64,000 nucleotides of DNA from Euphorbia lathyris. Its lineage: Eukaryota; Streptophyta; Magnoliopsida; Malpighiales; Euphorbiaceae. Within the stretch, counting starts at the first letter, position 1, and each line of letters begins with the position of its first letter. Location: contig NC_088912.1 in the NCBI RefSeq assembly GCF_963576675.1, forward strand, positions 59,156,895-59,220,894, read 5' to 3'. This document shows, piece after piece, positions 1-11,520 of the stretch. Below the pieces are notes generated by a model. The model did no database searches. It was not told where the DNA came from and was given only the letters and a program-made list of their open reading frames with translations. Made by a program: the position numbers and the translations under genes.

Positions 1-1164
1 TTACCAACTATCTTCACCGAAGGGGTCGAGGAAATCGAGGATACCGCAGAGTGGGTGGTGGTCGATATCCCCCTGGCCTATAATGCCATCATCGGAAGAC
101 CTCTTCTGGCCGCCCTGAGGGCCACAGTGGATATCTCCGGACTATGCTTGACTTTGCCCCTTCCGCGTGGAAGGCTCACCATCCAGGGAGATCGTATGTT
201 GGCCAAGAGATTGTAGTGGGAGGCGACTCAGCCTCGGACAGTGCTCTACCTGGAGGATGGTCTGATGGACATGAGGGGTTACAATCACATGCCCATCGAG
301 CCGGTCGATGACTGTATCCTCGGGGATAACAAGATAGTGAAAATAGGGACGAGACTCGCATCCCCGTTGGCCGAAGAGATCAAGGTTGTCCTGTCAGAGC
401 ATTCGGATGTGTTCGCTTGGTGCACCGAGGACATCACGGGGGTCTCACCTGACCAAGCAATACACAAACTGAGCATCGACCCCTCTGTCGAACCTGTGAA
501 GCAGAAGATACGAGTGCAGGCAAAGGACAAGCAGGCAGCAGTAAAGGCAGAAATTGACAAACTCCTAGCTGTAAATTTTATCTGCGAGGTCAACTATCCG
601 AACTGGCTTTCTAATGTTGTACTTGTAAAGAAAGCCAGCGGAAAATACCGCATGTGTGTAGATTTTACAAATGTCAATAAAGCTTGCCCCAAGGATTCTT
701 ATCCGCTGCCTAACATAGATCAACTCCTTGATCAAACTGCTGGTCGCAAGATCTTGTCTCAGTTTGATGCCATCGCTGGTTTCCAGCAGATCCCTTTGGA
801 CCCAGCCGACGCCGAGAAAACCTCTTTTATTACGCACGAAGGCACATATTGTTACAATGTCATGCCCTTCGGGTTAAAGAATGCGGGGGCCACGTACCAG
901 CGATGGTAGATAAGATGTTCGCCCATCTCATTGGCAAGACGGTACAAGTGTATATCAATGACATGGTGGTCCTAAGCACCGAAGAGGGCAACCATCCGCA
1001 AGATTTAGCGGAAGTGTTTAAAATTTTCAGAGCCTATAACCTCAAGCTAAACCCGGAAAAATGTTTCTTCGGAATTCGCAGTGGTAAATTCCTGGGTTGC
1101 GTGGTATCAGAGAAGGGCATCGAGCCTAACCCCGCAAAAATCGAGGCAATTCTAGCAATGGAAC
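1..1164 (+). pseudogene. pol: Element H pol, first part: protease C-terminus and reverse transcriptase
   Basis: Frame 1 opens with the C-terminal end of a gypsy protease (motif YNAIIGRPLL at about 91-120); the catalytic Asp lies left of the window. A TAG at 214-216 interrupts it. RT follows with PKDSYPLPNID, QFDAIAGFQQIPL and MPFGLKNAGATYQ, typical of Tat/RIRE2/Grande-type RTs. One base is missing near 900-903, so the frame stops at 907-909 and RT continues in another frame from about 903. The active-site box reads YIND instead of YxDD (one catalytic Asp became Asn, a G-to-A change). Sirevirus A cuts the gene at 1164 and the coding sequence resumes at 12940. RNA-directed DNA synthesis from this copy is not possible. 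Confidence 0.9.
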
Positions 1165-2581
1165 TGTTGAAACACCTTTTCCACAAGATTTTGATTTGAC
1201 AAAATCATCCATGATTAAGAGGCAATTAAATTTAGATGCTTTGATTTAATTGTACTAATATGTTTGTTAAATATTGAGTGCAAAAATATATAAAGTAAAG
1301 ACAGGACAAAAGTCAGCACAAACGAAGCTGAGTAGAATGGAACTCAGCATGACAGAATAAGAGCTGAGTGGAGTATAATTCAGAAGCAAAACGAAGCTGA
1401 CTAAAGTTGAAGGCTTCTTCAGGAGCGGTTAAACAAAACGGAGCTGACCTAGAAGGAACTCAGCATGAACGATGAATACTCGAAGAGGACAAACGAAGCT
1501 GAGTGACAGTCAGGACAGCATAAAGGATCCGTTCACTAAAAGACAAAGTCTGCCGATCTCCTGCACCAATAATTGGAACCTCGAAGACACCTAAAAGACT
1601 AATTCTAAGAGTCATGGGACGTTGGATTATTGGAAACAGACAACTGGCACAAAAAGACAAACCAGACGACTAGAAGACAAACCTGACGCCTGAAGAAAAC
1701 AGAGAAAGGGAATGGCGGTGCAGTCTGAAGCTGTCCAGAAATTGTTCCCCAAAAGAGCCGTTTTGATGTTAACGGTTAAGACATTTCAAAACGATCAAAT
1801 CTACAGATTTCCTTCTATAAAAGGAGAATCGAAAAACTTGGATGAAAAACACTGAAGTATTGAAAAAAAATACAAGTGAGAAAGTTTCAAAAGCACTCAA
1901 ATACAAAAAGGATCTTACACCAACTTTTCTATTCTATGTGTAAATGCTAGATTGATTTGTAATCATCTAAAGTGTTCTTTAGTTCAAAAAAAAAGAACAA
2001 GTCTGTGATCAATAGGAATATTGAGAGTGTAAAGCTGAGTGCTTGGCTGTAAGCATTTCAGTGGTAGAGAAATCTAGGTGCTGGGTTGTAGCACTTAGTA
2101 GGAGTTGAGTAGACGAATAGAGGAAGGTACTCTTGCATATTCAACTGCCTTGTAATTGGTTTGTGCTCTACCTTTAAAGAGCTCAGTATTGGATTCAAAA
2201 AGCCCGGAGGACTCTGGGGACTGGACGTAGGCAGAGAGGCCGAACCAGGATAAGTGATACTGAATAATTTCTAAACTCTCTCTTATAACTGCATGTGTTG
2301 TTTGCTTTATTTACTCAGCATATAAATTGCCTAAGCTGATCCTGAGTAAGTAAGTGGTGCTGAGTTAGAAGCTGACCTCCAAGAGTGTCAATTCCTAACT
2401 CTCAAGGAAACAACTTTGGTCAACATCTGACTAAAGCTGTCCTGTGATATATCTCACCAAGCTGACCAAAGGCAGAGTTAATAAAATCTCAAAATAACAT
2501 CCAGTCAGCTTAATTAAAACGCGAAAAAGTTATATTAGTTCCTAACCCCCCCCCCTTGGAACTAATTACCAGGGACCAACA
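1165..2581 (+). repeat. 5' LTR of element A
   Basis: Begins TGTTGAAACACC and ends GGGACCAACA, followed after two bases by the PBS. It is 1,417 bp against 1,414 bp for the 3' copy at 11521-12934. The size difference comes mainly from a longer C run near 2547-2556 here, against a longer A run in the 3' copy. The sequence is dense in GCTGAGT/ACTCAGC/GCTGAC words on both strands. Confidence 0.96.
1816..1824 (+). promoter_or_regulatory. TATA box of the element A 5' LTR
   Basis: TATAAAAGG in a CTTCTATAAAAGGAG context, about 650 bp into the LTR. The 3' LTR has the same box at 12172-12180. It is the only good TATA match in the LTR and would place U3 at about 0.65 kb and R-U5 at about 0.75 kb. Position inferred from consensus only. 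Confidence 0.6.
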
Positions 2582-2583
2582 AG

Positions 2584-2595
2584 TGGTATCAGAGC
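2584..2595 (+). other. Primer-binding site of element A (initiator tRNA-Met)
   Basis: TGGTATCAGAGC two bases after the LTR end, complementary to the 3' end of plant initiator tRNA-Met; standard for Ty1/copia elements. It primes minus-strand DNA synthesis. Confidence 0.95.
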
Positions 2596-2643
2596 CTAAG
2601 CTCACTACTCAAAGATTTAACAATCTTGAGCTGATCCCTAAAA

Positions 2644-4438
2644 ATGGGTGAGAATAGCACTCGATTCCTTCCAGGAAACCAAACAACACAGATACTCCCT
2701 GAGGGACTATCAATCACTAGACCTCCCCTATTCTTTGGGTCAAATTATACATTCTGGAAGAATAAGATGAAAAACTTTATTCAAGCCACAAACATGAGTG
2801 CATGGCTTGCAATTGTTCAAGGTCCACATGTGCCATACAAAACAGTTAACGATGAGAAAATTGTTAAAAGTGAGGCTGAGTGGACAGAGGATGACCTCAG
2901 AAAGTTACAAAATAATGCTTCGGCTATAAACATGCTTCACTATGCATTAGATGCTGCAGAATACAATAAGATTTCAGGTTGTGAGTCAGCACAGGAGATT
3001 TGGAAGAAGCTTAAAGTAACCTATGAAGGCACAAGCAAAGTTAAGGAGTCTAAAGTCAATCAACATATGAGACTCTACGAGTTGTTTGAGATGAAGGAGA
3101 ATGAAGACATCTCAGAGATGAACGCAAGGTTCACAAACATTATAAATGAGCTAAAAGGGCTTGGAAAGAACTTCACTGAAGAAGAACAGGTGAAGAAAAT
3201 TCTGAGAAGTCTGCCCAAGAGCTGGCAAGCAAAGAAAACAGCCGCAGAAGAAGCCCAAGACTTGACTACCTACAAGTATGATGAGCTGATCGGATCCCTG
3301 CTAACCCATGAAATCTCTATGAAAAACTTTGAAGCCAAAGAGAAAGAAAAATCAGAAGATAAGAAACAAAAATCCCTTGTCATGAAAGCTGACTCAACTG
3401 AAGCGGAGTCAACTGATGATGAGGAACTGGCCATGTTCACCAGAAAGATGAAAAAGCTGTTCAGGAGAAATGATAGAAACGGCAAAAGATCATTCAGAAG
3501 AAATGATAAGTACAAAGCTGAGTCAAGTGACAAGTACAAGAAGGACAGCTCGAAATCTGTCACATGTTTTGAGTGTCATCAAACAGGGCACATCAAGTCA
3601 AGTTGTCCCAACCTCAAGAAAGAGAAGAAGGGAAGCAAAAAGGCTATGGTAGCCACATGGAGTGACAGTGATGAGTCAACATCATCTGAAGCTGAGCAAA
3701 ATGAAACAGCCAACATATGTTTTATGGCAGATGATGGAGCTGAACAATCCCAATCTGAGCATGCTGACCTCTCTGATGAAACTGACCAGAAGAATCACAA
3801 CAATGAGGTAACATCCTTACTTTTGCTTAGAAACGAAATGGTAAATGCCCTGAGTGACTTATATACACTAACTAAGAAGTGTAACAAAAAGATTAAGGCA
3901 CTCAGCAGGCGCTGTGATGAGATTGAAGAGGTCAAGCTGAGTGACCTCCGATATCTTCTCCAGGACAACTCTGACTTGCATACCAACATGCAAATCTTAC
4001 ATAAGTTTGTCACGGAGGTTCAATCTGAGTCAAAGATACTTAGAAAGGATATCACAACGTTACAGAGTCAAGAGAAGGGCTCAAAAAGAAATAAAGCCTA
4101 TGCTGAGTACGCAAATACTAGTCAGCATAAGCAAGTTACTCAATGTGAGTGTTATAGAAAAAGGGGGGCACACAAAGGATGTGTGTTGGCATAACAAGCG
4201 GACTGTCCAATGTGACTTCTGCGGAAGAAAAGGGCATACCACAAAAGTATGTTGGCATGCCCAACACAATAATGCTGACTATACTCAGTTCAACCCACAA
4301 AGGGTACCTTTTTGTGATTTCTGTGGTAAGCCAGGCCACACCATAAAAGTATGCCGTCACAAGTTAAAATATGATTTTGCACCTGTTTATACTAACAAGA
4401 AAGGATCCAAAAGAAATTGGGTACCTAAAAATGAATAG
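2644..4438 (+). pseudogene. gag: Gag of Sirevirus A with a cluster of zinc knuckles, frameshifted
   Basis: Starts at ATG 2644, the first ATG after the PBS. The first 200 or so residues carry a copia-type gag domain (UBN2/Retrotran_gag_2-like; SAQEIWKKLKVTYEG, ILRSLPKSWQAKKTA). A CCHC knuckle, CFECHQTGHIKSSC, lies at 3565-3606, then an acidic and coiled-coil region. Around 4145-4190 a second knuckle is broken by a change in the G run at 4163-4168: the first frame stops at 4192-4194 and the sequence goes on in the next frame. Two further knuckles follow (CDFCGRKGHTTKVC at 4211-4252 and CDFCGKPGHTIKVC at 4313-4354) before a TAG at 4436-4438 in the pol frame. Four knuckles in one gag is unusual. 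Gag builds the particle and the knuckles bind RNA. Confidence 0.88.
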
Positions 4439-7400
4439 TTTAAACTGCAGGTCAGCTTGACATGCGTGGAGAAGTCAAAACTATGGTATATAGACAGCGC
4501 ATGCTCAAGGCATATGACAGGTGATGAAACTCAGTTCATCACACTAGAGCTTAAACGAGGTGGACGTGTAAGCTTTGGAGACAACAAGAAGGGTAAGATA
4601 GTCGGCTCAGGTACTATCGGAGGTAACCCAACTATTGAGTCTGTCTCCCTAGTTAAAGGTCTCAAATACAATCTGCTGAGTGTAGCTCAGCTTTGCAAGA
4701 GCGGCAGAAGGGTTGTATTTGATGATACTAAGTGTCAAATACTCGAGGGAAATACAAATGAATTAATTTTAACTGCCCCTCGTGTAGAAAATGTATACAT
4801 GTTAAACTTAGAAAAACAGTTTTCTAAAAACATATGCTTAGTGTCTAAAGAGGACAACTCCTGGCTATGGCATAGAAGACTTGGGCATGTCAGCATGGAC
4901 CTTCTTGCCAAATTAGCTAGAAAGAAATTAGTTGAGGGATTACCCAAGTTAAAGTTTGAAAAAGATCAACTGTGTAAAGCCTGTCAGCAAGGTAAACAAA
5001 CTAAAAAGTCATTTCATAGCAAAAATATTGTCTCAACCAAAAGACCATTGGAATTACTACACTTGGATCTTTTCGGACCTATCCAGCCACTCAGCTTGGG
5101 AGGTAAGAAATTTTCCTTGGTTATTGTAGATGATTTCTCTCGGTACACTTGGATCATCTTGCTGAGTTGCAAAGATGAAACCTTTAAGATGTTTACCACA
5201 TTGATCAAAAAGCTTGAAAATGACAAAGACCTAAGAGTAGCTCACATTAGAAGCGACAATGGTGGAGAATTCAAAAACCAACAGTTTGATGAATTCTGTG
5301 AAACCAGTGGTATTGACCACAACTTCTCTGCTCCTAGAACACCTCAACAAAATGGGGTCGCTGAAAGGAAAAATAGAACCATTGTCGAAATAGCTAGGAC
5401 AATGCTGAGTGAAAATAGGCTTCCAAAGTACTTCTGGGGTGAAGCTGTTCACACGGCATGTTACATACTGAATAGGGCTCTAGTTAGACCTATACTTAAG
5501 AAAACCCCATATGAACTTTGGAAAGGTCGAAAGCCCAACATTGGATACTTTCGTGCCTTTGGGTGTAAATGCTTTATACTTAACACAAAAGACAACCTTG
5601 CTAAATTTGATGCTAAAGCTGATGAGGCGATCTTTTTAGGGTACTCAACAAACAGTAAAGCATATAGAGTATTTAACAAAAGAACTCAGGTTGTGGAAGA
5701 GTCTGTACATGTTGAGTTCGATGAAACTGACCCTACAGGTAAGACAGCTCAGCCTGAAGAAGATGAACCAGGCTCAGCTTCCGTTGATCAACTAGAAGCC
5801 TCTGTGTCATCTATACAGGAACTGACTCAAGGTAAGCAAGAAATTGAAATATCATTTGCTGACCAATCTATTCCTGTAGAGATTGTAGAAACACCTCTTC
5901 CAAACGACTCAACACTGCCCAAGGAAATAAAGATCCCAATAGGACATACAGAACAAGCCATTCTTGATGCCGCCAACAACAAATTAATGACCAGAGATCA
6001 ACTTAGAAAATACCTCAGCAATGTTGCATTCGTCTCAATACATGAGCCAAAGAACTTTGCTGATGCTGAGCAAGATGAATATTGGATCAATGCTATGCAA
6101 GAAGAGCTTGACCAATTCACCAGAAATGAGGTATGGGATTTAGTACCTAAACCTAGGAATCAAAAGCCCATAGGAACCAAGTGGGTCTTTAGAAATAAGC
6201 TAGATGAGCATGGAAATGTGATTAGAAACAAAGCTCGACTTGTAGCCCAAGGCTATAGTCAGCAAGAGGGTATAGACTATGGAGAAACATTTGCTCCTGT
6301 TGCTAGATTAGAAGCTATACGTATATTGTGTGCCTATGCCAGTTACATGAATTTTAAACTATACCAAATGGATGTAAAAAGTGCGTTTCTTAATGGCGTT
6401 ATAAACGAAGAGGTATATGTTAACCAACCTCCTGGGTTTGAAGATTCAAAATTTCCAAACCACGTTTATAAACTCAAAAAGGCCCTGTACGGCCTAAAGC
6501 AAGCTCCAAGAGCTTGGTATGAGAGGTTGACCAACTTCCTGCTGACCAGGAACTATGTCAGGGGAAAAGCTGACACAACCCTGTTTATTAAGAAAAAGGG
6601 TAAACATACCCTACTTGCGCAGATATATGTTGATGATATAATTTTTGGTGCTACTGGCGAATCCTTGTGCAAAGAATTTAGCCAACAGATGCAAACTGAG
6701 TTCGAAATGTCCATGATGGGTGAACTCAACTTCTTCCTTAGACTTCAAATCAAGCAAGGAAAGAATGGCATCTTTATAAGTCAGTCTAAGTACACCAAGG
6801 AAATGTTAAAGAAATTCAGCATGGTAGATTGCAAACCAATATCAACCCTCATGGGTACTGATACTGTCCTATGCAAGGATGAGAAGAGTAAGTCAGTTGA
6901 TAGTAAACTCTATCGAGGTATGATAGGTTCTTTACTCTATCTCACTGCCAGTAGACCAGACATTCAATACTCAGTATGCTATTGCGCTAGATATCAAGCT
7001 GACCCCAGGGAATCTCATCTAACTGCTGTAAAAAGAATTTTTAGATACTTGCAAAGCTCAGTTGATGCAGGTCTATGGTATCCAACCTCAAATGACTTCA
7101 CACTCATTGGATATACTGATGCTGACTATGGATGAGATAAGCTAGAACGGAAGAGTACTTCAGGAGGATGTCATTTCCTTGGAAGCTGTCTAGTATCTTG
7201 GTTCAGCAAGAAGCAATCATCCGTAGCTCTGTCTACAACTGAAGCTGAGTACGTGGCTGCTGGAAGCTGTGTCGCACAAGTCCTATGGATAAAGCAACAG
7301 CTTGAGGATTACGGAGTCAAAACAAAGACAATAAAGATCAAATGCGACAACAAAAGTGCCATTGATCTATCTAAAAATCCAGTCCAACACAGCAGGATGA

Positions 7401-7585
7401 AGCATGTTAGCATAAGGCATCACTTCATCAGAGATCATGTACTAAAAGATGAGATCAAGCTGACCTACGTGCCAACAAATGATCAGCTTACAGATATCTT
7501 CACAAAGCCCTTGGCACGAGAACAATTCAACACACTAAGGGAAGCAATTGGTGTGTCAAATCCACTCTTACTAAGTCTGTATTAA
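4439..7585 (+). pseudogene. pol: Pol of Sirevirus A: protease, integrase, RT, RNase H, with one internal stop
   Basis: Open in one frame directly after the gag TAG. The copia order is visible. Protease-like [13 protein letters not shown] lies near 4481 and has DSA in place of the usual DSG/DTG. The integrase zinc module starts WHRRLGHVS and ends at CKAC; the core has [16 protein letters not shown] and the glutamate in [11 protein letters not shown] has [11 protein letters not shown] and the YVDD active site. RNase H has STTEAEY and [12 protein letters not shown] at 7133-7135 sits where the related element G has CGG, so the last 150 codons are cut off. A single C-to-T change in an Arg codon (CGA to TGA) explains it. 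Everything else reads through to TAA at 7583-7585. Confidence 0.93.
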
Positions 7586-8177
7586 ATAATTGTCATATGA
7601 GTGGAACTTTGAATAATTGTGCAAATGCCATGTTGAGTAAAATATCAACTCCTTACTAAACTTGAAAATGAAAAAGCCACCCTATGCTGAATTGACATAT
7701 ATATTGAGTGATGATATTGAGTAGGCATAAAAGCTGAGTAAACATCCTATGCTGAGTAGATAAACATATTGAGTAATCACTCTATGTTGAGTAAATACAC
7801 ATGCTGAGTGAGTAACGTATGTTGAGTAAATTAGTGATAGAGAAATTATCTTCACAAAAGTTAGGCAATCAATATCGTGGATGCTTCGAATTCTAGCAAA
7901 ACCTAGTAAAAACCCACTCACGTAAAGAGAACCTACACGTGTAACCTATGGAACCTTGGGAAGACGCACATTAATGGCAAATCCCATGCGCCGAAGATGT
8001 CATAATTGACAGAATTTTTGTCGGTTGAACGTCCCTAGGTAAAAACGGCTAGTTAATGATTAAGGACCGCCGTAAATTTATATAAAAAGTGGAAGAATCC
8101 CCACTCTTCATTCCTTACGCCTGTAATCTCCTGAAAATCAAGCTTCTTTCTCCCTAAGAACTTCAAAACCTTCAAAA
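7586..8177 (+). promoter_or_regulatory. Pol-env spacer of A with a candidate internal promoter
   Basis: No coding potential. The first part (about 7690-7830) has eight YTGAGTA/YTGAGTG words in about 130 bp. Then comes a block at 7988-8012 that matches element G (60312-60336) at about 21 of 25 positions by hand count. A TATATAAAAA box at 8079-8088 lies about 100 bp before the env-like ATG at 8178. The same order (block, TATA, leader, ATG) recurs in G, which suggests an internal promoter for the env-like gene. Inference from two copies. Confidence 0.55.
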
Positions 8178-11110
8178 ATGGCTTCCGGCAAAAACAAAAC
8201 CCCTAAAACTCAAACCACAGACAAACCCACTGACCACGCGGGTCCTTCGACGGAAATAGAAAGGAAAATGATCAAGGTACATTCAAAGGTCAACAATCTG
8301 GAGGTTTTAAAATGCCGATGGTTTTCTTCAAGTTTTGTCTCGTCTGAGAAACCATGCTGTGAATGGATCGAGAAGAACAAGTGGAAAGGTCTCTTCTCTC
8401 TTTCAGGAACAACATATCCCAGGTTAGTACGGGAATTCTACTCGAATCTACGTGTTGATGCAGATGACTGTGACTATTTGGAGACCACTGTTAAAGGTTA
8501 GAAAATCGTTGTAACCCCTGCCTATCTAGCCACATTGCTAGATTTACCAGACGAAGGAATTCAATTTAGAACGACAAAGGAGAAAATACCAAAAGCCACA
8601 ACTGAGAAGCTAAAGGGGTTTTGTAAACCCAAAGATCATAAGGGGGAAATACCCAGCACCTGTATGGGTAAAGAACAAAAGATGGTCCACTTCATGCTGA
8701 CCAACTTTATCTTCCCCAAACTCAGCTCAGTTTCATCCGCATCAAACTTCGAACAGTGCTTCATCTGGCACATGTTGACCTACACTCCGTTCAATCTTCC
8801 CGTCTTTCTAGTTGGAGCGTTTCAATGAAGTGGTAAGAAACTCCGCTTGGGCTCACTCATTACAAAATTATACAGGACAAGCAAATAGAGACGGTGAATG
8901 AAACAAGCACATTGGGAAGTGAAATCACTGCAGTCCTACTGGGTGGACTATTGTATAATCAACCCTTGAAGGGATATGAAGGAGCTGGAGATGCTGAGGA
9001 AGATGAAAAAGCTGAGCAACAAGAAATTGAGCCTGAAGCTGAGCCTGCAAAAGATGTTGAGGCTCATGCTGAGTCACCTGAGACAGCTCAGCCTGAGAGA
9101 AGGAAGAAGAGGAAGGCTGTAGAAACCTGCTCCAAAGACATTCATGCTGTCCCAAAGAAAGTAAGGCTTTCATCAAGAGAAAAAGCTAAAGCTGACAAGG
9201 CTAAGGAGCAAGCTGAGAAAAGAAAGAGGCAAGAAGAGCCTGAGGATAAGGACGAAGAAACTCCAGAAACCCCTTTAAAGAAGAAGAAAAAGGGTAACTC
9301 CTTAAAGATAGTAAAAGCTATCCCACTAGCCTCTACTCAACCTGAAGGTCATGGAACTGACCAAGAAAAGGAAGTTGTGGAAGAGACTGAGCAACATGTT
9401 GAACACCAAGAAGTTAATACTGAGCAGGAAGAATGTCCCAATGTTGAAGAACCTCAGGATGATACTGAGCAGAGAAAGAAAGAAAGTAATGCTATTGAGG
9501 GACCTTTTGAGCAACCTGTAGAAGAGGAGACAGTTGCTATTGAGTCTAGTGAAGGTATTCGAACTGACCATTCACCGCCAAGAGCTGAGACACGGCGAAG
9601 ACTCAAAAAGAAAGCACAAAAGCAAATTGATCTCATGGACAACTTTCCCATTGATGAGCCTGAAACTGACCTCTCTACAATCCAGTTCCAGTACTTCTCC
9701 AATGAAACTGAGTCACCACCAGAAGATCCAGTGGAAAAACAAGCCTCTGTTACTCAGGATGAGGAATAAGCCAAAAACCCTGCAGATCCAATCCAAGAGG
9801 CTCAAGGTAGCACACTTCCTGTCTCCACTTCACCACTTCAAGCTGAGCAGATTAACTTATCTAATCAAGTTCCACCCCCAACACAACATGTTGATGATTT
9901 AGCTCAAGAAACCCATCAAAGTCCAGGTACCAATCAAGGTACTCAATCTGGCAGAGAACCAACTCCTCCACCACCATCAAATTTTGTACCAGCCTCTGAG
10001 TCCAATGCTGCTAAGTTTGCATACTTGAATGCTACTAAGTCTGGCCGACGGGTCATTGCTTCTGCTCAGTCCTTGCTTCAAGATTTCCATACTACTCAAG
10101 CTGATGGTCACCAATCTACTCAAGCTGAGTCCTCTCACCTGACAGGTATTACTCAGCTTCTGAATGAACTTCGAGGGCTTAAGGATCTGGTTAGCGTTAT
10201 CACTGCGGTTCAAACTCAGCAACCAAATCAAGAACAAATTGCAAAACTGACTGAACTAGTGCTTACAATGGCCACCCATATGGATTCGCTTGAAGGCAAA
10301 GTTCACCAACTATCAGAAATCAATCCAGGGTATGTCACTTCCACTGAGCTTCAAAGCTACTTTGTTAAGCTAGCAGCGGAACTGACCATCCCGAGAGCAC
10401 CTGCCAATCCTGAATCTGTTACGTCTGCTGAATTGCAAGACTGTTTTACCAAATTGAATACTGAGCTGACCAAATTAAGTCCACCTGGTAATGCTGAGTT
10501 TGCCACCTCTGCCGAACTTCAAAAATGTTTCACCCAACTTCATATTGAGCTGACCAGTACACGTGATCTAGTATCCTCCTCTTCTCAGTGTACTATTGAC
10601 CAATTGAGTGAGGCAGTCAGACTACTCAACATTGACCGAGCCCAAATGGATGTTGATCCCATCTCCAACACTGAACTCATGAGCTTTTCACAAGCTATCA
10701 TGAAGGCAATGCGCATCAACAATGGCCAGCGCATGTTTTATGATTCTGCTCTGCTAAAACTGCTTCATCAAGCTTTTGGTCAGATCACAAGCTCCCTCAC
10801 CTGCCTGAGCAAATCTCATGAATGCCTCCTCAGTATGATCAGCAACTCTCTTAGGGTTCCTCGGCATATCCAGGACGATAGTGTGCCAGTCATTGATGGC
10901 TTGGGTGAAAGCACCAAAAGGCTCCAGCGCTACTCTCAGTATCTCTCCTCCGCCGCACGGAATGAAACCTTCCTCTACAAACCCGATGATGGCAAAACGG
11001 GGGAGACAAGTCAAGGAGGAACTCAGCCTCAGCCTGCAGGTACTGCGTCTGGAAGCAAAGGAAAAGGCATTGCTCATGTTGATCCCTCAGCTCAAAGAAA
11101 GAAGAAGTAA
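8178..11110 (+). pseudogene. Env-like ORF of Sirevirus A, degraded
   Basis: Long ORF after pol, in the position of the Sirevirus env-like gene. The N-terminal part (to about 8830) resembles the domain often called putative plant transposon protein (FYSNLRVDADDCDYL; NFEQCFIWHMLTYTPFNLPV); a related copy is at 60518-63439. A middle section (8894-9769) is rich in Glu, Lys and Ala and probably disordered. The C-terminal part (10025-11110) looks helical and ends in a lysine cluster. Lesions: TAG 8499-8501, TGA 8826-8828, a frameshift between 8829 and 8893, and TAA 9767-9769. Residues from about 10320 to 10560 hold three tandem copies of a TSxELQxCFxxLxxELT unit. I see no signal peptide or transmembrane segment, so an envelope role is unsupported here. 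Confidence 0.75.
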
Positions 11111-11520
11111 AACTAGCTAGTCAGTGTCTAGAGACTTAGCTTCATATCCCGTTTCCTGTCTTTGAATACTTAGTTGTCTACTGTTTAGGTTAATATGTTT
11201 GTTTTTTTATTGTTGTTGTTTAAATCCAATATCACAAGTATCAGTTTTCTTCCTGATCTGACTAATCAAGGTTGACAAATCAAAAAGGTTAAAAACATTA
11301 ACACTAAAACTAAACTGAGAGACAACATCCTTCCAAAACTGAGTCAGTACACACAAATGTCTTAAGTCTAATTAAATGAGATCTTGGAAGGTTTAGAATA
11401 AAGTTAAGACAAAATGAATGCAACCCTTACGGGGGAGTCATATCAAAAATATCAATCATGGGGCAACTTATAACTGAGTTCCGTAATTATGTATTTTGCC
11501 AACATCAAAATGGGGGAGTT
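11111..11520 (+). other. 3' untranslated region of A with multiple polypurine tracts
   Basis: No ORF. Purine tracts occur at 11431-11438 (CGGGGGAG), 11458-11467 (a weaker copy) and 11507-11518 (AAAATGGGGGAG, just before the 3' LTR). A similar AAAACGGGGGAGA lies near 10995 inside the env-like ORF. The last tract is the functional primer site for plus-strand DNA; repeated tracts are a known Sirevirus trait and G has the same set. Confidence 0.8.

Noticed and set aside
2584..2595. tRNA-like matches at the primer-binding sites (also 30644-30661, 41125-41137, 49010-49027, 55119-55130)
   Set aside because: Only 12-18 bases complementary to tRNA 3' ends, placed next to LTRs; they are priming sites, not tRNA genes.
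8178..11110. True viral envelope protein in A (and 60518-63439 in G)
   Set aside because: Position fits, but I see no signal peptide, membrane segment or glycoprotein features; only the neutral label env-like is justified.
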